Notes: generated from the sequence alone by a model not told the origin. Shown: positions 17,445 to 25,380, counted from the first letter of the stretch. The stretch: 64,000 nucleotides of DNA from Kordia zhangzhouensis (GCF_001005305.1 NZ_LBMH01000004.1:1-64000); one strand, 5' to 3'. Made by a program: numbers and translations.

Positions 17445-18182
17445 CTATCGAATCCCTTTTTGTAGTAATAGTAATTTTACATACCTAGAAAAAACACCAT
17501 AAGCATTTATTCCTGCAACGGCTAGTCCGGGAACTCCGTCCATAAAACCTCTTTTTACGATATATTCATGAAAAAAGCGATACAAAGGCTTAAACGCTAG
17601 ATGAAAATAGGTTGCTTTTTTACCTTTTTCTAGCATGCGTTCTGCTTGAAACCAAGCATAACTATCTTTTTTACTGATGTAATGTAGTAGTCCTTTGTAA
17701 GTGTAATGCAATACCATATTTTTTAATTTGCCTACAGTACCATCAACGATTAATTTTTCATGTACATTTCCTTCAAAATGACACTTTTCTCGTTGTACCA
17801 ATCGCGTGACGTCATTATTATGATGATACAAGAAACGATTCATGTAAAAATGAGGAAAATTGAGTTTGTAAGCAGTATGTTTTCCTGATTGCATAGCTAC
17901 TTGTATTTCTTTTTGTAATACATACGGAATGCGTTCGTCGCCATCTAAAAACAATACCCAATCACAGGTAGCGAATTGCAACGCATGATTTTTCTGATTG
18001 GAAAAATTATCAAACTTTCTAGAAACTACTTTGCAACCATGTGCTTCGGCTATCGCAACTGTGTCATCAGTGCTTAATGAATCAATCACAATAATTTCAT
18101 CTGCAAATTGTACCGAATACAAAGCTCCTTCAAGATATAAAGCTTCGTTATATGTAGGAATAATGACAGATAATGTTGGCAT
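17445..18182 (-). CDS. Glycosyltransferase family 2, WaaE/KdtX-like (second paralogue)
   Basis: A 245-residue GT-A enzyme starting MPTLSVIIPTYNEA. It has VIDSLSTDD (32-40), FLDGDE (78-83, DxD) and a C-terminal RFFHEYIVKRGFMDGVPG that matches the paralogue at 14781 in place and sequence. The start at 18182 is preferred over longer frames because a TACTTTTG box (18198-18205) lies inside them. It likely acts on the same glycan as its paralogue but on a different acceptor or linkage. It is convergent with the preceding gene and divergent from the next. Confidence 0.87.
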   Translation of the reverse strand: MPTLSVIIPTYNEALYLEGALYSVQFADEIIVIDSLSTDDTVAIAEAHGCKVVSRKFDNFSNQKNHALQFATCDWVLFLDGDERIPYVLQKEIQVAMQSGKHTAYKLNFPHFYMNRFLYHHNNDVTRLVQREKCHFEGNVHEKLIVDGTVGKLKNMVLHYTYKGLLHYISKKDSYAWFQAERMLEKGKKATYFHLAFKPLYRFFHEYIVKRGFMDGVPGLAVAGINAYGVFSRYVKLLLLQKGIR

Positions 18183-18197
18183 GATAAAATTAAAACA

Positions 18198-18205
18198 CAA
18201 AAGTA
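18198..18205 (-). promoter_or_regulatory. Putative -7 box (TACTTTTG) deciding the GT2 start at 18182
   Basis: TAnnTTTG match on the minus strand, 15 bases before ATG 18182. It rules out the longer frames that begin upstream of it. Confidence 0.5.
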
Positions 18206-18351
18206 CATATAATTTTTTCATTAAAAACTTTATAAAAAGCCAATGAAAAAATATTTGTACTAATAAAATGCTTCTTGATGCAAAGCAAAATTTTGTATTC
18301 TTTATTTGTTTCAAAATTTAGCTCTTGCAGAAGAAACTTACTAAAAAACTT

Positions 18352-18359
18352 TATCTTTG
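18352..18359 (+). promoter_or_regulatory. Putative -7 box (TATCTTTG) close to GT2 start at 18368
   Basis: TAnnTTTG match only 8 bases before ATG 18368. A TTG lies 24 bases upstream (18325-18327). It implies a very short leader and excludes the upstream in-frame ATG at 18275. Confidence 0.5.
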
Positions 18360-18367
18360 CAGACTGT

Positions 18368-19201
18368 ATGACAACAATAGACACATCCATAATTATTAGT
18401 ACGTATAACTCTCCAGAGTGGTTGGCAAAAGTTTTACATGGTTACAACAATCAAACGTATCGTTTGTTTGAAATTGTCATTGCTGATGATGGTTCCAAGC
18501 AAGAAACTCGTGATTTGATTGACAAATTGCAAAAAGAGGTTTTTTATCCAATTGTTCATGTGTGGCACGAAGACAATGGTTTTCAAAAGTCGCAAATTCT
18601 CAATAAAGCAATTGTAAAATGTAGTACGCCATATATAATTATGTCTGATGGAGATTGTATTCCGCGCGCTGATTTTGTAGAACATCACGTTAAACATCGT
18701 GAAGAAGGATTTTTCCTTTCGGGTGGATACTTTATGCTTCCAATGAATATATCTGAATTGATTACTAAAGAAGATATTTATGAAGGAAATTGTTTTGATG
18801 TGTCATGGTTGAAAAAACACGGATTGAAAGCTTCTTTTAAAAATAACAAGTTGACGTCTACAGGTTTAAAGTCACGCTTTTTAAATGCAATTACGCCTAC
18901 TAATGCTAGTTGGAACGGACATAATGCTTCAGGTTGGAAAGAAGATATTGTAGCAATCAATGGTTTTGATGAACGCATGCAATATGGAGGACAAGATCGA
19001 GAATTGGGCGAACGATTATTTAATTATGGATTAAAAAGTAAACAAATTCGCTACAGTGCGGTTTGTGTGCATCTAGATCATCCGAGAGGTTATAAAAATC
19101 AAGAATCTATCAATAAAAATTTAGCCATTCGTAAAACCACCAAAGACGAAAAGCGAAAGTGGACGAATTTTGGAATTGTGAAGGAGAATGGTGTGGCGTA
19201 A
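18368..19201 (+). CDS. Glycosyltransferase family 2 with galactosyltransferase C-terminal (7C) domain
   Basis: A 277-residue enzyme starting MTTIDTSIIISTYN. The N-terminal GT-A domain has VIADDGSKQE (37-46) and the DxD-like MSDGDCIP (92-99). The C-terminal half has NASWNGHNASGWKEDIVAING followed by GGQDRELGERL, as in the Glyco_transf_7C domain of chondroitin-polymerase-like enzymes. It probably adds one residue to a surface glycan. The start follows from the nearby promoter box; the extra 31 residues of the longest frame are not protein-like. It is convergent with the methyltransferase at 19265. Confidence 0.85.
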   Translation: MTTIDTSIIISTYNSPEWLAKVLHGYNNQTYRLFEIVIADDGSKQETRDLIDKLQKEVFYPIVHVWHEDNGFQKSQILNKAIVKCSTPYIIMSDGDCIPRADFVEHHVKHREEGFFLSGGYFMLPMNISELITKEDIYEGNCFDVSWLKKHGLKASFKNNKLTSTGLKSRFLNAITPTNASWNGHNASGWKEDIVAINGFDERMQYGGQDRELGERLFNYGLKSKQIRYSAVCVHLDHPRGYKNQESINKNLAIRKTTKDEKRKWTNFGIVKENGVA

Positions 19202-19264
19202 AATATTGTCTTGATGTGCTGTGTTGTTTAGAGAAATTTATTCTTTGATATGGAGTATAAAAAA

Positions 19265-19834
19265 TTAAACCTTATACACGCCAATCTTCCAATAGGTTTT
19301 TTCTTCGTTAGTTTTGACTGTTTTGAAATTGAGTTGTTTTAATTTATCAAAATACTCCCAACAACCAATTCCTTCTCGATATATAGACACAATTAGTATT
19401 CCGTTGTCTGCTAAGTGTGAAAGCATTCTGTCGAGTACGTTTTGTTTTTCAGATTCGTGCACATAATAAAAAGCCTCATTAAAAATAATAACATCAAACT
19501 TTTGGTGAGGAGAATAAGTATGAATATCTGCAGTAAGAAATTCAGCTTTCACAAAATTTCTAGTCTTAGCTTTTTCAATAGAAACACTTGAAAAATCTAC
19601 ACCTAAAAAGTATGAATAATCTTTTGGACTTAAATATTCGTTCAGTACACCTTCACCAGCACCAAGATCTAAAATACTAGGTTTTAATTTTCCATAAGAT
19701 TTTATAAACTCTATAATTGTGGTATAACGTCCAGCTTCAATAGGCTTGCGAAGATTATCCCAACGACCTCTACGGTATTGTTTGTTCCAACGAAGTTTTC
19801 GTCGCCAATTATGAAATTTATCTAGTAGGTTCAT
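19265..19834 (-). CDS. Class I SAM-dependent methyltransferase
   Basis: A 189-residue Methyltransf_11/12-type protein. SAM motif I is ILDLGAGEGVL (54-64), the acidic second strand is FLGVDFSSVSIEKA, and the motif IV region is FDVIIFNEAFYYVHE. The N-terminal 30 residues are basic. The start codon overlaps the stop of the GT9 gene by 4 bases (ATGA), so the two are translationally coupled and probably act on the same glycan. Sugar methylation is the obvious guess, but small-molecule or lipid targets cannot be excluded. Confidence 0.82.
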   Translation of the reverse strand: MNLLDKFHNWRRKLRWNKQYRRGRWDNLRKPIEAGRYTTIIEFIKSYGKLKPSILDLGAGEGVLNEYLSPKDYSYFLGVDFSSVSIEKAKTRNFVKAEFLTADIHTYSPHQKFDVIIFNEAFYYVHESEKQNVLDRMLSHLADNGILIVSIYREGIGCWEYFDKLKQLNFKTVKTNEEKTYWKIGVYKV

Positions 19835-20901
19835 GGTTTTCTTGGTATGTGTAATGCTAAGAATTTTTCCAATTTAGGAATAATCATCTCTGGCGTTAGT
19901 TGTTTGTATAGGTCATGAGGATTTTCTTCAATTTTCTTTCGTTCCTCAAATGTAAATGTATCAAATAAATTAGGTTTTTCTTCTAACAAATGAATGGAAG
20001 TGTGCTTTTTTCCATCTTCAAAACTTGCCCAATGATCTTTGTTTACGTACGGCGAAAATATAGTAAATGTGGGTTTGTTCAACGCTTTTGCTATGTGTAC
20101 AATGCCACCTTCATTTGCAACCATTAAATCGCAAGTATACATGAGTTGTATAAATCCACGAATACTATCTTCATAAATGTCCAAAATAATTTGTTCTTTC
20201 TGTTTGCAAAGTTCATAGATTTTGTTTGCTTCCGCTTTTTGATGCGGTGCATAATTAAATAAAATATGTACGTTGCGGGTAGAAACTATATAATCTACAA
20301 TTTCTGCTATATATTCATAGGGCATTGATTTTTGTGGAGTACTGCCTAAAATCCCCAACATAATAACAGGGTACTTATATGTTTTTAGTTTTGGGTAATT
20401 TTTTTCTTCTTCAGTTAAAGTAATTTTTGGCTCAAAATCGGGTTCTTTTAATGAAAAAACACTTGTAATTAAATTTACGCGATCTTCAATTGCTTTTCCG
20501 CAGTTTTGTGTCTTTTCATCCAACAAATTTACAGGATGCGAATAGAAGGGAAGAGGTAATTTTTTATGTTTTCGCTTATTTCCAATGCGATACGCAGCTT
20601 TAGAAAAATAGCAAATCAAGCGGCTTTGCAATTTTGAATACGGGTCAAAAATGATATCATATCGTTCTTTCCGAACTTTACGAATCATTCTAATTAAATT
20701 AGGGATTTTTTTTAATTCCTTTTCATTGATTGGTATAATTCGATCAATATTAGGATTATTTTCGATGACGCCAGTAGTAAAATCATACGCCATAAAATCT
20801 ACACGACTTTCGGGGAATATTTTTTTGATATTATTGGCAATTACAGAACTAATTAATACATCTCCGATGCGTTTATTCTGTATAATCAATATTTTTTTCA
20901 T
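19831..20901 (-). CDS. Glycosyltransferase family 9 (heptosyltransferase-like)
   Basis: A 356-residue GT-B enzyme of the LPS heptosyltransferase family. The N-terminal ILIIQNKRIGDVLISSVIANNIK is the WaaC/WaaF-type opening, the next strand is VDFMAYDFTTGVIENNPNIDRIIPI, and the C-terminal domain has VANEGGIVHIAKALNKPTFTIF with the family's acidic donor-binding site. It would transfer a heptose or related sugar to the Kdo-lipid A or inner core. It overlaps the methyltransferase gene by 4 bases and is divergent from the Kdo-kinase-like gene. This gene is the best evidence that the region builds LPS core. Confidence 0.88.
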   Translation of the reverse strand: MKKILIIQNKRIGDVLISSVIANNIKKIFPESRVDFMAYDFTTGVIENNPNIDRIIPINEKELKKIPNLIRMIRKVRKERYDIIFDPYSKLQSRLICYFSKAAYRIGNKRKHKKLPLPFYSHPVNLLDEKTQNCGKAIEDRVNLITSVFSLKEPDFEPKITLTEEEKNYPKLKTYKYPVIMLGILGSTPQKSMPYEYIAEIVDYIVSTRNVHILFNYAPHQKAEANKIYELCKQKEQIILDIYEDSIRGFIQLMYTCDLMVANEGGIVHIAKALNKPTFTIFSPYVNKDHWASFEDGKKHTSIHLLEEKPNLFDTFTFEERKKIEENPHDLYKQLTPEMIIPKLEKFLALHIPRKP

Positions 20902-21005
20902 GTAGTGTAAATAGTAAAACTAACGATTTGTGCAAAATATCATTTTTTCACCGTTTATTAAAATTTCATTCTGTGTAATTCGGTTTTTATTCAAAAATCA
21001 AAAAG

Positions 21006-21037
21006 TTGTCCTATTTACTGTCATTTGTATATCTTTG
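21006..21037 (+). promoter_or_regulatory. Putative promoter (TTG-N21-TATCTTTG) for Kdo-kinase-like gene
   Basis: TTG at 21006-21008 and TATCTTTG at 21030-21037 are 21 bases apart, within the range known for flavobacterial promoters. The box lies inside the longer frame beginning at TTG 21025, so the ATG at 21055 is the start. Confidence 0.55.
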
Positions 21038-21054
21038 AAAAATATCTTCACATT

Positions 21055-21816
21055 ATGCAAAAGGTACATATCCATCCTACATTTCAAGCTCAAAAAGAAG
21101 CTATTTTAACTTGTATACAGAACTTTGAATCTCAAGGAGAATATGTGACTAAAGGAGAGCGAAATGTAATTAAATCATTTCCACTAGGAGAAAATACAAT
21201 TAATGTAAAGTCTTTTCGTGTGCCAAAAGCATTCAATAGTTTTGTGTATAGATACTTTCGCCTTTCAAAAGCGAGGCGTTCTTTTGAATATGCTGAAAAA
21301 TTGTTGATGCGTGCAATTAAAACACCTTTTCCAGTCGCTTATGTTGAAAATTACAGAGGTTTGGGCTTAAAAGAAAGCTATTATGTGAGTTTACATATAG
21401 ATTATGATTTTGATTTTCGCGCATTAATCCACGATCCGTTGTTTGAAAATCGTACCGTTATTTTGGAGCAATTTGCTGAGTTTTGTTTTCAATTGCATGA
21501 AAATAACATCAACTTTTTAGATCATTCGCCAGGAAATACGTTGATAGTTAAACGGAATAATACTAAATACGATTTTTATTTAATCGACTTGAATCGTATG
21601 AAGTTTGAATCTATGAATTTGGTGCAGCGAATGGAAAATTTAAAACGTTTGTGGCTTTCTAAACAAATGATTCACATTATTAGTAAACGTTATGCTGAAT
21701 TAGTCAATAAAGAATTATATGAAGTACAAGACTTACTTTTAAAATACAGTCAGGCTTTCAAGCGTAAAATCAATCGTAAAAAGTATTTGAAGAAAAAATA
21801 TTTGAAACGACGATAA
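21055..21816 (+). CDS. Lipopolysaccharide (Kdo/WaaP-type) kinase family protein
   Basis: A 253-residue protein with a kinase-like fold. Candidate residues are a beta3 lysine in VKSF (Lys52), the catalytic loop FLDHSPGN (154-161, like the HxDxxxxN loop of KdkA/WaaP, with Asp156 and Asn161) and the metal-binding LIDLN (177-181, DFG-equivalent). The C-terminus is very basic (KRKINRKKYLKKKYLKRR). Such enzymes phosphorylate Kdo or heptose in the LPS inner core at the inner membrane. Gene context beside GT9 and other glycosyltransferases fits. Convergent with dapD; a long inverted repeat lies between them. Confidence 0.8.
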   Translation: MQKVHIHPTFQAQKEAILTCIQNFESQGEYVTKGERNVIKSFPLGENTINVKSFRVPKAFNSFVYRYFRLSKARRSFEYAEKLLMRAIKTPFPVAYVENYRGLGLKESYYVSLHIDYDFDFRALIHDPLFENRTVILEQFAEFCFQLHENNINFLDHSPGNTLIVKRNNTKYDFYLIDLNRMKFESMNLVQRMENLKRLWLSKQMIHIISKRYAELVNKELYEVQDLLLKYSQAFKRKINRKKYLKKKYLKRR

Positions 21817-21854
21817 ACGTATCAAATTGTAGAAGTTATAAAAGTACTTTGTAG

Positions 21855-21924
21855 GTTAGATTTTTAGACTTTTATAAAGTTATAATCAATAGTTGTAACA
21901 ATCAATCAAGTCTAAAAATCTAAC
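21855..21924. repeat. 17-bp perfect inverted repeat with 36-nt spacer
   Basis: GTTAGATTTTTAGACTT at 21855-21871 is the exact reverse complement of 21908-21924. It lies between the convergent stops of the Kdo-kinase-like gene (21816) and dapD (21934). It may act as a bidirectional transcription barrier or be a MITE-like relic. No flanking target duplication was seen, and the loop is too long for a classic terminator. Confidence 0.7.
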
Positions 21925-21933
21925 AAATATAAA

Positions 21934-22749
21934 TTATACTGCTACATCATGTTCACGTAAAGCATCATTTAGCGATGTTTTTTTATCGGTACTTTCTTTT
22001 CGTTTTCCAATAATTAAAGCGCAAGGTACTTGGTAATCTCCCGCAGGGAATTTTTTAGTATAACTACCAGGAATTACCACTGAACGTGCAGGAACTCTCC
22101 CTTTTAATTCAATAGGATTTTCTCCAGTTACATCAATAATTTTTGTTGAGGCAGTTAGTACTACATTAGCTCCTAAAACGGCTTCTTTTTCTACACGAAC
22201 GCCTTCTACTACAATACAACGTGAACCAATAAAAGCATTATCTTCAATAATTACTGGAGCAGCCTGTAGCGGTTCTAATACACCACCAATTCCAACACCG
22301 CCAGAAAGATGAACATTTTTACCAATTTGTGCACAACTTCCAACAGTAGCCCAAGTATCAACCATGGTTCCTTCATCAACATACGCACCAATATTTACAT
22401 AACTAGGCATCATGATGACACCTTTGGAAACATATGCTCCGTGTCGAGCAATAGCATGAGGAACAACTCGAATTCCTTTTTCAGCATATCCACGTTTAAG
22501 AGGAATTTTATCATGATACTCAAAAATTCCAGCTTCTAATGTTTCCATTTTTTGTATTGGGAAGTAGAGTACAACCGCTTTTTTAACCCATTCATTTACT
22601 TGCCAACCATTGGTTGTAGGTTCTGCAACACGTAATTCTCCAGCGTCGAGTAAATCGATAACTTTACGAATGACAGCTTGTGTATCTTCATTTTTTAATA
22701 ATTCTCGGTTGTCCCAAGCATTTTCAATAGCTTCTTTTAATGCGATCAT
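21934..22749 (-). CDS. dapD: 2,3,4,5-tetrahydropyridine-2,6-dicarboxylate N-succinyltransferase
   Basis: A 271-residue left-handed beta-helix acyltransferase. It succinylates tetrahydrodipicolinate in the succinylase branch of lysine and diaminopimelate synthesis. The N-terminal helical domain (AIENAWDNRELL) is followed by hexapeptide repeats (VIMMPSYVNIGAYVDEGTMV, VGSCAQIGKNVHLSGGVGIGG, NAFIGSRCIVVEGVRVEKEAV). The length is as expected. A TATCTTTG box at 22783-22790 gives it its own promoter. dapB of the same pathway lies apart at 41341. Confidence 0.95.
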   Translation of the reverse strand: MIALKEAIENAWDNRELLKNEDTQAVIRKVIDLLDAGELRVAEPTTNGWQVNEWVKKAVVLYFPIQKMETLEAGIFEYHDKIPLKRGYAEKGIRVVPHAIARHGAYVSKGVIMMPSYVNIGAYVDEGTMVDTWATVGSCAQIGKNVHLSGGVGIGGVLEPLQAAPVIIEDNAFIGSRCIVVEGVRVEKEAVLGANVVLTASTKIIDVTGENPIELKGRVPARSVVIPGSYTKKFPAGDYQVPCALIIGKRKESTDKKTSLNDALREHDVAV

Positions 22750-22782
22750 ATTCTGTGTGTGTTTTTCTTAAATTGTGTTATG

Positions 22783-22790
22783 CAAAGATA
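22783..22790 (-). promoter_or_regulatory. Putative -7 box (TATCTTTG) for dapD
   Basis: TAnnTTTG match on the minus strand, 33 bases before the dapD ATG. Confidence 0.45.
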
Positions 22791-23037
22791 GAACGTTCCT
22801 TAGAAACTTTTGTTGATTTTTACAAGTGTAACAGATTTTACTGATTTCAAACAAAATGTAATTTTTTTATTCCTTTACTATTTACATTTTTAGGATGCGT
22901 TTCAAAATTATTTTTTAGCAAAGAACAGTAATAATGACTTCCTTCTTTATAAGAATTATTAATTGAAAAAACAGCGATAGATTTTTCTTTACTAGAATTA
23001 ACCTCGCAATTGCGTGTATACAATAAAATATATACCC

Positions 23038-23045
23038 TATTTTTG
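23038..23045 (+). promoter_or_regulatory. Putative -7 box (TATTTTTG) for ruvX
   Basis: TAnnTTTG match 11 bases before the ATG at 23057. A TTG lies 25 bases upstream at 23010-23012. Confidence 0.45.
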
Positions 23046-23056
23046 TAAAAAAAATT

Positions 23057-23464
23057 ATGGCACGTATTGTTGCAATAGATTATGGTAAAAAACGTACTGG
23101 AATTGCAGTTACAGACGAAATGCAACTCATTGCATCTGGCTTAACAACTGTGCGTACACATGATTTGATTCAATTTTTAAAAGACTATGTTGCCAATGAA
23201 AATGTTGAATTATTTTTAGTTGGTGAGCCAAAACAAATGAACAATGAAGCTTCAGAAAGTGAAGTGTTAATTCAAAAATTTATTCAGTTACTTCAAAAAG
23301 CAATTCCTTCAATCCCTATAAAACGAGTTGATGAACGTTTTACATCAAAAATGGCTTTTCAAACAATGATAGATAGTGGATTGAAAAAAAAGCAACGTCA
23401 AAATAAAGAGCTGATTGACGAAATAAGTGCTACTATCATTTTACAATCGTATCTATACAAGTGA
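23057..23464 (+). CDS. ruvX: Holliday junction resolvase-like protein RuvX/YqgF
   Basis: A 135-residue RNase H-fold protein. IVAIDYGKKRTGIAVTD holds the first catalytic Asp (Asp7), LFLVGEPKQMNNEASESE the central region, VDERFTSKMA a conserved arginine, and LIDEISATIILQSYL the C-terminal acidic residue. Family members act in pre-16S rRNA 5' processing and/or as junction resolvases. In many flavobacteria it stands directly next to def. Here a small T9SS cargo gene lies between them. Confidence 0.92.
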   Translation: MARIVAIDYGKKRTGIAVTDEMQLIASGLTTVRTHDLIQFLKDYVANENVELFLVGEPKQMNNEASESEVLIQKFIQLLQKAIPSIPIKRVDERFTSKMAFQTMIDSGLKKKQRQNKELIDEISATIILQSYLYK

Positions 23465-23585
23465 TAAAATGCTGTTTTTAGCTTTAATTATATGCATTTT
23501 GTCGAATCTCCAGTTTTAGTAAGTATTCTAAGTTGTATTAAATAAAAAAATTGTAATTTTCTTACATATTATAAATTTCCTACTT

Positions 23586-24167
23586 ATGAATAAAATAGTA
23601 ACCTTTGTAATTGCTTTGCTTCTAGCGTCTTATGCGTTTTCGCAAACATGCCCTGGTACACTAGCTAATCAAACGACAGCAAGTGAACCTTTTTTTAAAA
23701 TTGATCAAGGAAATACCAATTGTTCAGATTGGCCTATGACTATTACGATAGATGGTAGTGTTTTTGAACAAACCTCTTGTAATGGAGCTAATTTAGAATA
23801 TGTATTGGTATCGGGTCCACCTTTGGCCGATCCAAATAACTTTGTGGCAGATTTTGGCTTTGGAGAGTGTACCTATGTCAATGGAACTTTGAGCGGACAA
23901 ACTCTTTCTACTAATGAACTCGAAACTACTGAAATAAAGATATATCCAAATCCTTCTGAAAAAAGAAATGGTTCTGTGCTATCTTTTGGAAAAAAAGTTT
24001 CAGGAACAGTTTCTATTTATACCATCAACGGATTACGTATAGCGAAGCATGCAGTACATAATGTAAATACTTTTCATATTGAAACGGTTTCTCTAAAACA
24101 AGGAATTTATATGGTAAGTGTACAAGTAGAAGATCAAAAACTTACTAAAAAACTTGTTGTCTATTAA
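23586..24167 (+). CDS. Small secreted protein with T9SS type A sorting domain
   Basis: A 193-residue protein with a signal peptide (MNKIVTFVIALLLASYAFSQ) and a C-terminal type A sorting domain. The domain opens with IKIYPNPSE near residue 118, has VSIYTINGLRIA, LKQGIYMVSVQVEDQ, and ends in KKLVVY. The passenger between them is only about 95 residues, has four cysteines (PGTL, NCSDW, SCNGAN, GECTY) and matches no family recognised here. It should cross the outer membrane via the type IX system and be anchored or released. It is inserted between ruvX and def. Confidence 0.85.
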   Translation: MNKIVTFVIALLLASYAFSQTCPGTLANQTTASEPFFKIDQGNTNCSDWPMTITIDGSVFEQTSCNGANLEYVLVSGPPLADPNNFVADFGFGECTYVNGTLSGQTLSTNELETTEIKIYPNPSEKRNGSVLSFGKKVSGTVSIYTINGLRIAKHAVHNVNTFHIETVSLKQGIYMVSVQVEDQKLTKKLVVY

Positions 24168-24208
24168 TATTAAAATCTCTTATAGTGTAGTAATTTCGTA
24201 ATACTTTG

Positions 24209-24216
24209 TATTTTTG
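24209..24216 (+). promoter_or_regulatory. Putative -7 box (TATTTTTG) deciding the def start
   Basis: TAnnTTTG match 21 bases before ATG 24238. A longer frame would begin at a TTG inside this box, which argues for the ATG. Confidence 0.5.
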
Positions 24217-24237
24217 CAGTCGCAAAATGAAAGAAAT

Positions 24238-24828
24238 ATGATTTTACCAATTGTCGCTTTTGGCGATCCAGTGTTACGAAAAGTTGCTACTGACATTACA
24301 CCAGAATACCCAAACTTAGATACGCTTTTAGAAGATATGTTTGAAACTATGTATAATGCGTATGGTGTTGGTTTGGCGGCTCCTCAAATAGGATTACCAA
24401 TTCGTTTATTTATTATTGATGCGACTGGTTTTGCCGATGATGAAGAACTGGATGAAGCACAAAGAAAGCAATTAGAAGGCATGAAAAAAGTCTTCATTAA
24501 TGCAAAAATCGTAGAACGCGATGGAGAACCTTGGGTTTTTAACGAAGGTTGCTTAAGCATTCCAGATGTTCGTGAAGATGTATTTCGTCCTGAAACGATT
24601 AAAATTGAGTATTACGATGAGCAATTCAATAAACATGTAGAAGAATTTGATGGTTTGGCTGCACGAGTGATTCAGCATGAATACGATCACATTGAAGGAA
24701 TTTTATTTACGGATAAACTTTCTGCACTAAAAAGACGTTTATTGAAAGGAAAATTGAGTAATATATCACGTGGACGCATTAAAGTTGATTATAAAATGCG
24801 TTTTCCTGAAGCGAAAAAAATACGATAA
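24238..24828 (+). CDS. def: Peptide deformylase
   Basis: A 196-residue metalloenzyme that removes the N-formyl group from nascent proteins. All three motifs are present: GVGLAAPQIG (~45-54), EGCLSIP (~108-114, metal-ligand Cys) and QHEYDHIEG (~151-159, HExxH metal site). The length is typical of the bacterial type I/II group. The ATG at 24238 is chosen because a promoter box precedes it. It lies 70 bases after the T9SS cargo gene. Confidence 0.95.
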   Translation: MILPIVAFGDPVLRKVATDITPEYPNLDTLLEDMFETMYNAYGVGLAAPQIGLPIRLFIIDATGFADDEELDEAQRKQLEGMKKVFINAKIVERDGEPWVFNEGCLSIPDVREDVFRPETIKIEYYDEQFNKHVEEFDGLAARVIQHEYDHIEGILFTDKLSALKRRLLKGKLSNISRGRIKVDYKMRFPEAKKIR

Positions 24829-24858
24829 TAACGCTGGTAAATTAACGTTAAAATTGTG

Positions 24859-24886
24859 TTGTAATTAGGCACAATTTTTATATTTG
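24859..24886 (+). promoter_or_regulatory. Promoter with full consensus (TTG-N17-TATATTTG) for DUF5606 gene
   Basis: TTG at 24859-24861 and TATATTTG at 24879-24886 are 17 bases apart, the best match in the window to the Bacteroidota consensus. The TSS should lie just before the ATG at 24896 or 24911. Confidence 0.65.
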
Positions 24887-24910
24887 CCATCCTTAATGAA
24901 GAAAATAACT

Positions 24911-25324
24911 ATGAGTTTAGAAAAAATATTAGCTATTTCTGGGAAACCAGGACTTTATGAATTGAAAACACAAACTCGCAACGGTTTTGTTGCAGAATCT
25001 TTAGCAGATGGAAAGAAAATCTCTGTAAGTTTGCGACACAATGTAAGTTTATTATCTGAAATTGCAATCTATACGAATACAGAAGAAATGCCGCTTGGAG
25101 ATGTATTAGAAAAAGTAAAAGAAAAAGAAAGCGGAGCAGCTACTTCAATTAGTCATAAGGATTCGAAAGAAGCTTTAGTTGATTATTTTTCGGAAGTTCT
25201 TCCAGATTATGATCAAGATAGAGTGTACCCAAGCGATATTAAAAAAGTAATTCAATGGTATAATCTATTGCATTCTAAAGGAATTACTGAGTTTACTTCA
25301 GCAAGTTCTTCTGAAGAAGAATAA
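24911..25324 (+). CDS. DUF5606 domain-containing protein
   Basis: A 137-residue soluble protein of a Bacteroidota-specific family of unknown function. It opens with the family hallmark MSLEKILAISGKPGLYELK, then NGFVAESLADGKKISVS and ALVDYFSEVLPDYDQDRVYPSDIKKVIQWYNLL. Start 24911 is chosen by family likeness; an in-frame ATG at 24896 would add five residues. The gene has its own near-consensus promoter and a strong terminator, so it is a single-gene unit next to def. Confidence 0.85.
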   Translation: MSLEKILAISGKPGLYELKTQTRNGFVAESLADGKKISVSLRHNVSLLSEIAIYTNTEEMPLGDVLEKVKEKESGAATSISHKDSKEALVDYFSEVLPDYDQDRVYPSDIKKVIQWYNLLHSKGITEFTSASSSEEE

Positions 25325-25352
25325 ATAGCACGAATTACCAAAGTTTAGTCAA

Positions 25353-25380
25353 AAAAAATCCAGCTTTCGCTGGATTTTTT
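25353..25380 (+). terminator. Terminator after DUF5606 gene
   Basis: AAAAAATCCAGC and GCTGGATTTTTT form a 12-base stem with a TTTC tetraloop and a T run. It lies between convergent genes and can serve both strands. Confidence 0.85.

Larger units (their letters stand above)
22750..23056. other. Divergent intergenic region between dapD and ruvX
   Basis: About 300 AT-rich bases with putative promoter boxes for both flanking genes (22783-22790 minus, 23038-23045 plus). A minus-strand open frame across the ruvX start has no start codon inside the gap and no family likeness. Nothing else was recognised. Confidence 0.5.

Noticed and set aside
18183-18314. 44-residue N-terminal extension of the GT2 gene starting at 18182
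   Set aside because: A TACTTTTG box (18198-18205) lies inside it and the paralogue at 14781 starts right at the GT-A domain.
18275-18367. 31-residue N-terminal extension of the GT2 gene at 18368
   Set aside because: A promoter box lies at 18352-18359, inside the extension. The GT-A fold starts with MTTIDTSIIIST.
22847-23125. Minus-strand frame across the dapD/ruvX gap, partly inside ruvX
   Set aside because: It overlaps the ruvX start region, its only start lies inside ruvX, and it is rich in Cys/Asn/His typical of non-coding AT-rich DNA. It would also oppose the ruvX promoter box.
24762-24782. TCACGTGG sequence in def as a parS candidate
   Set aside because: It matches only the CACGTG core with poor flanks and lies in coding sequence.
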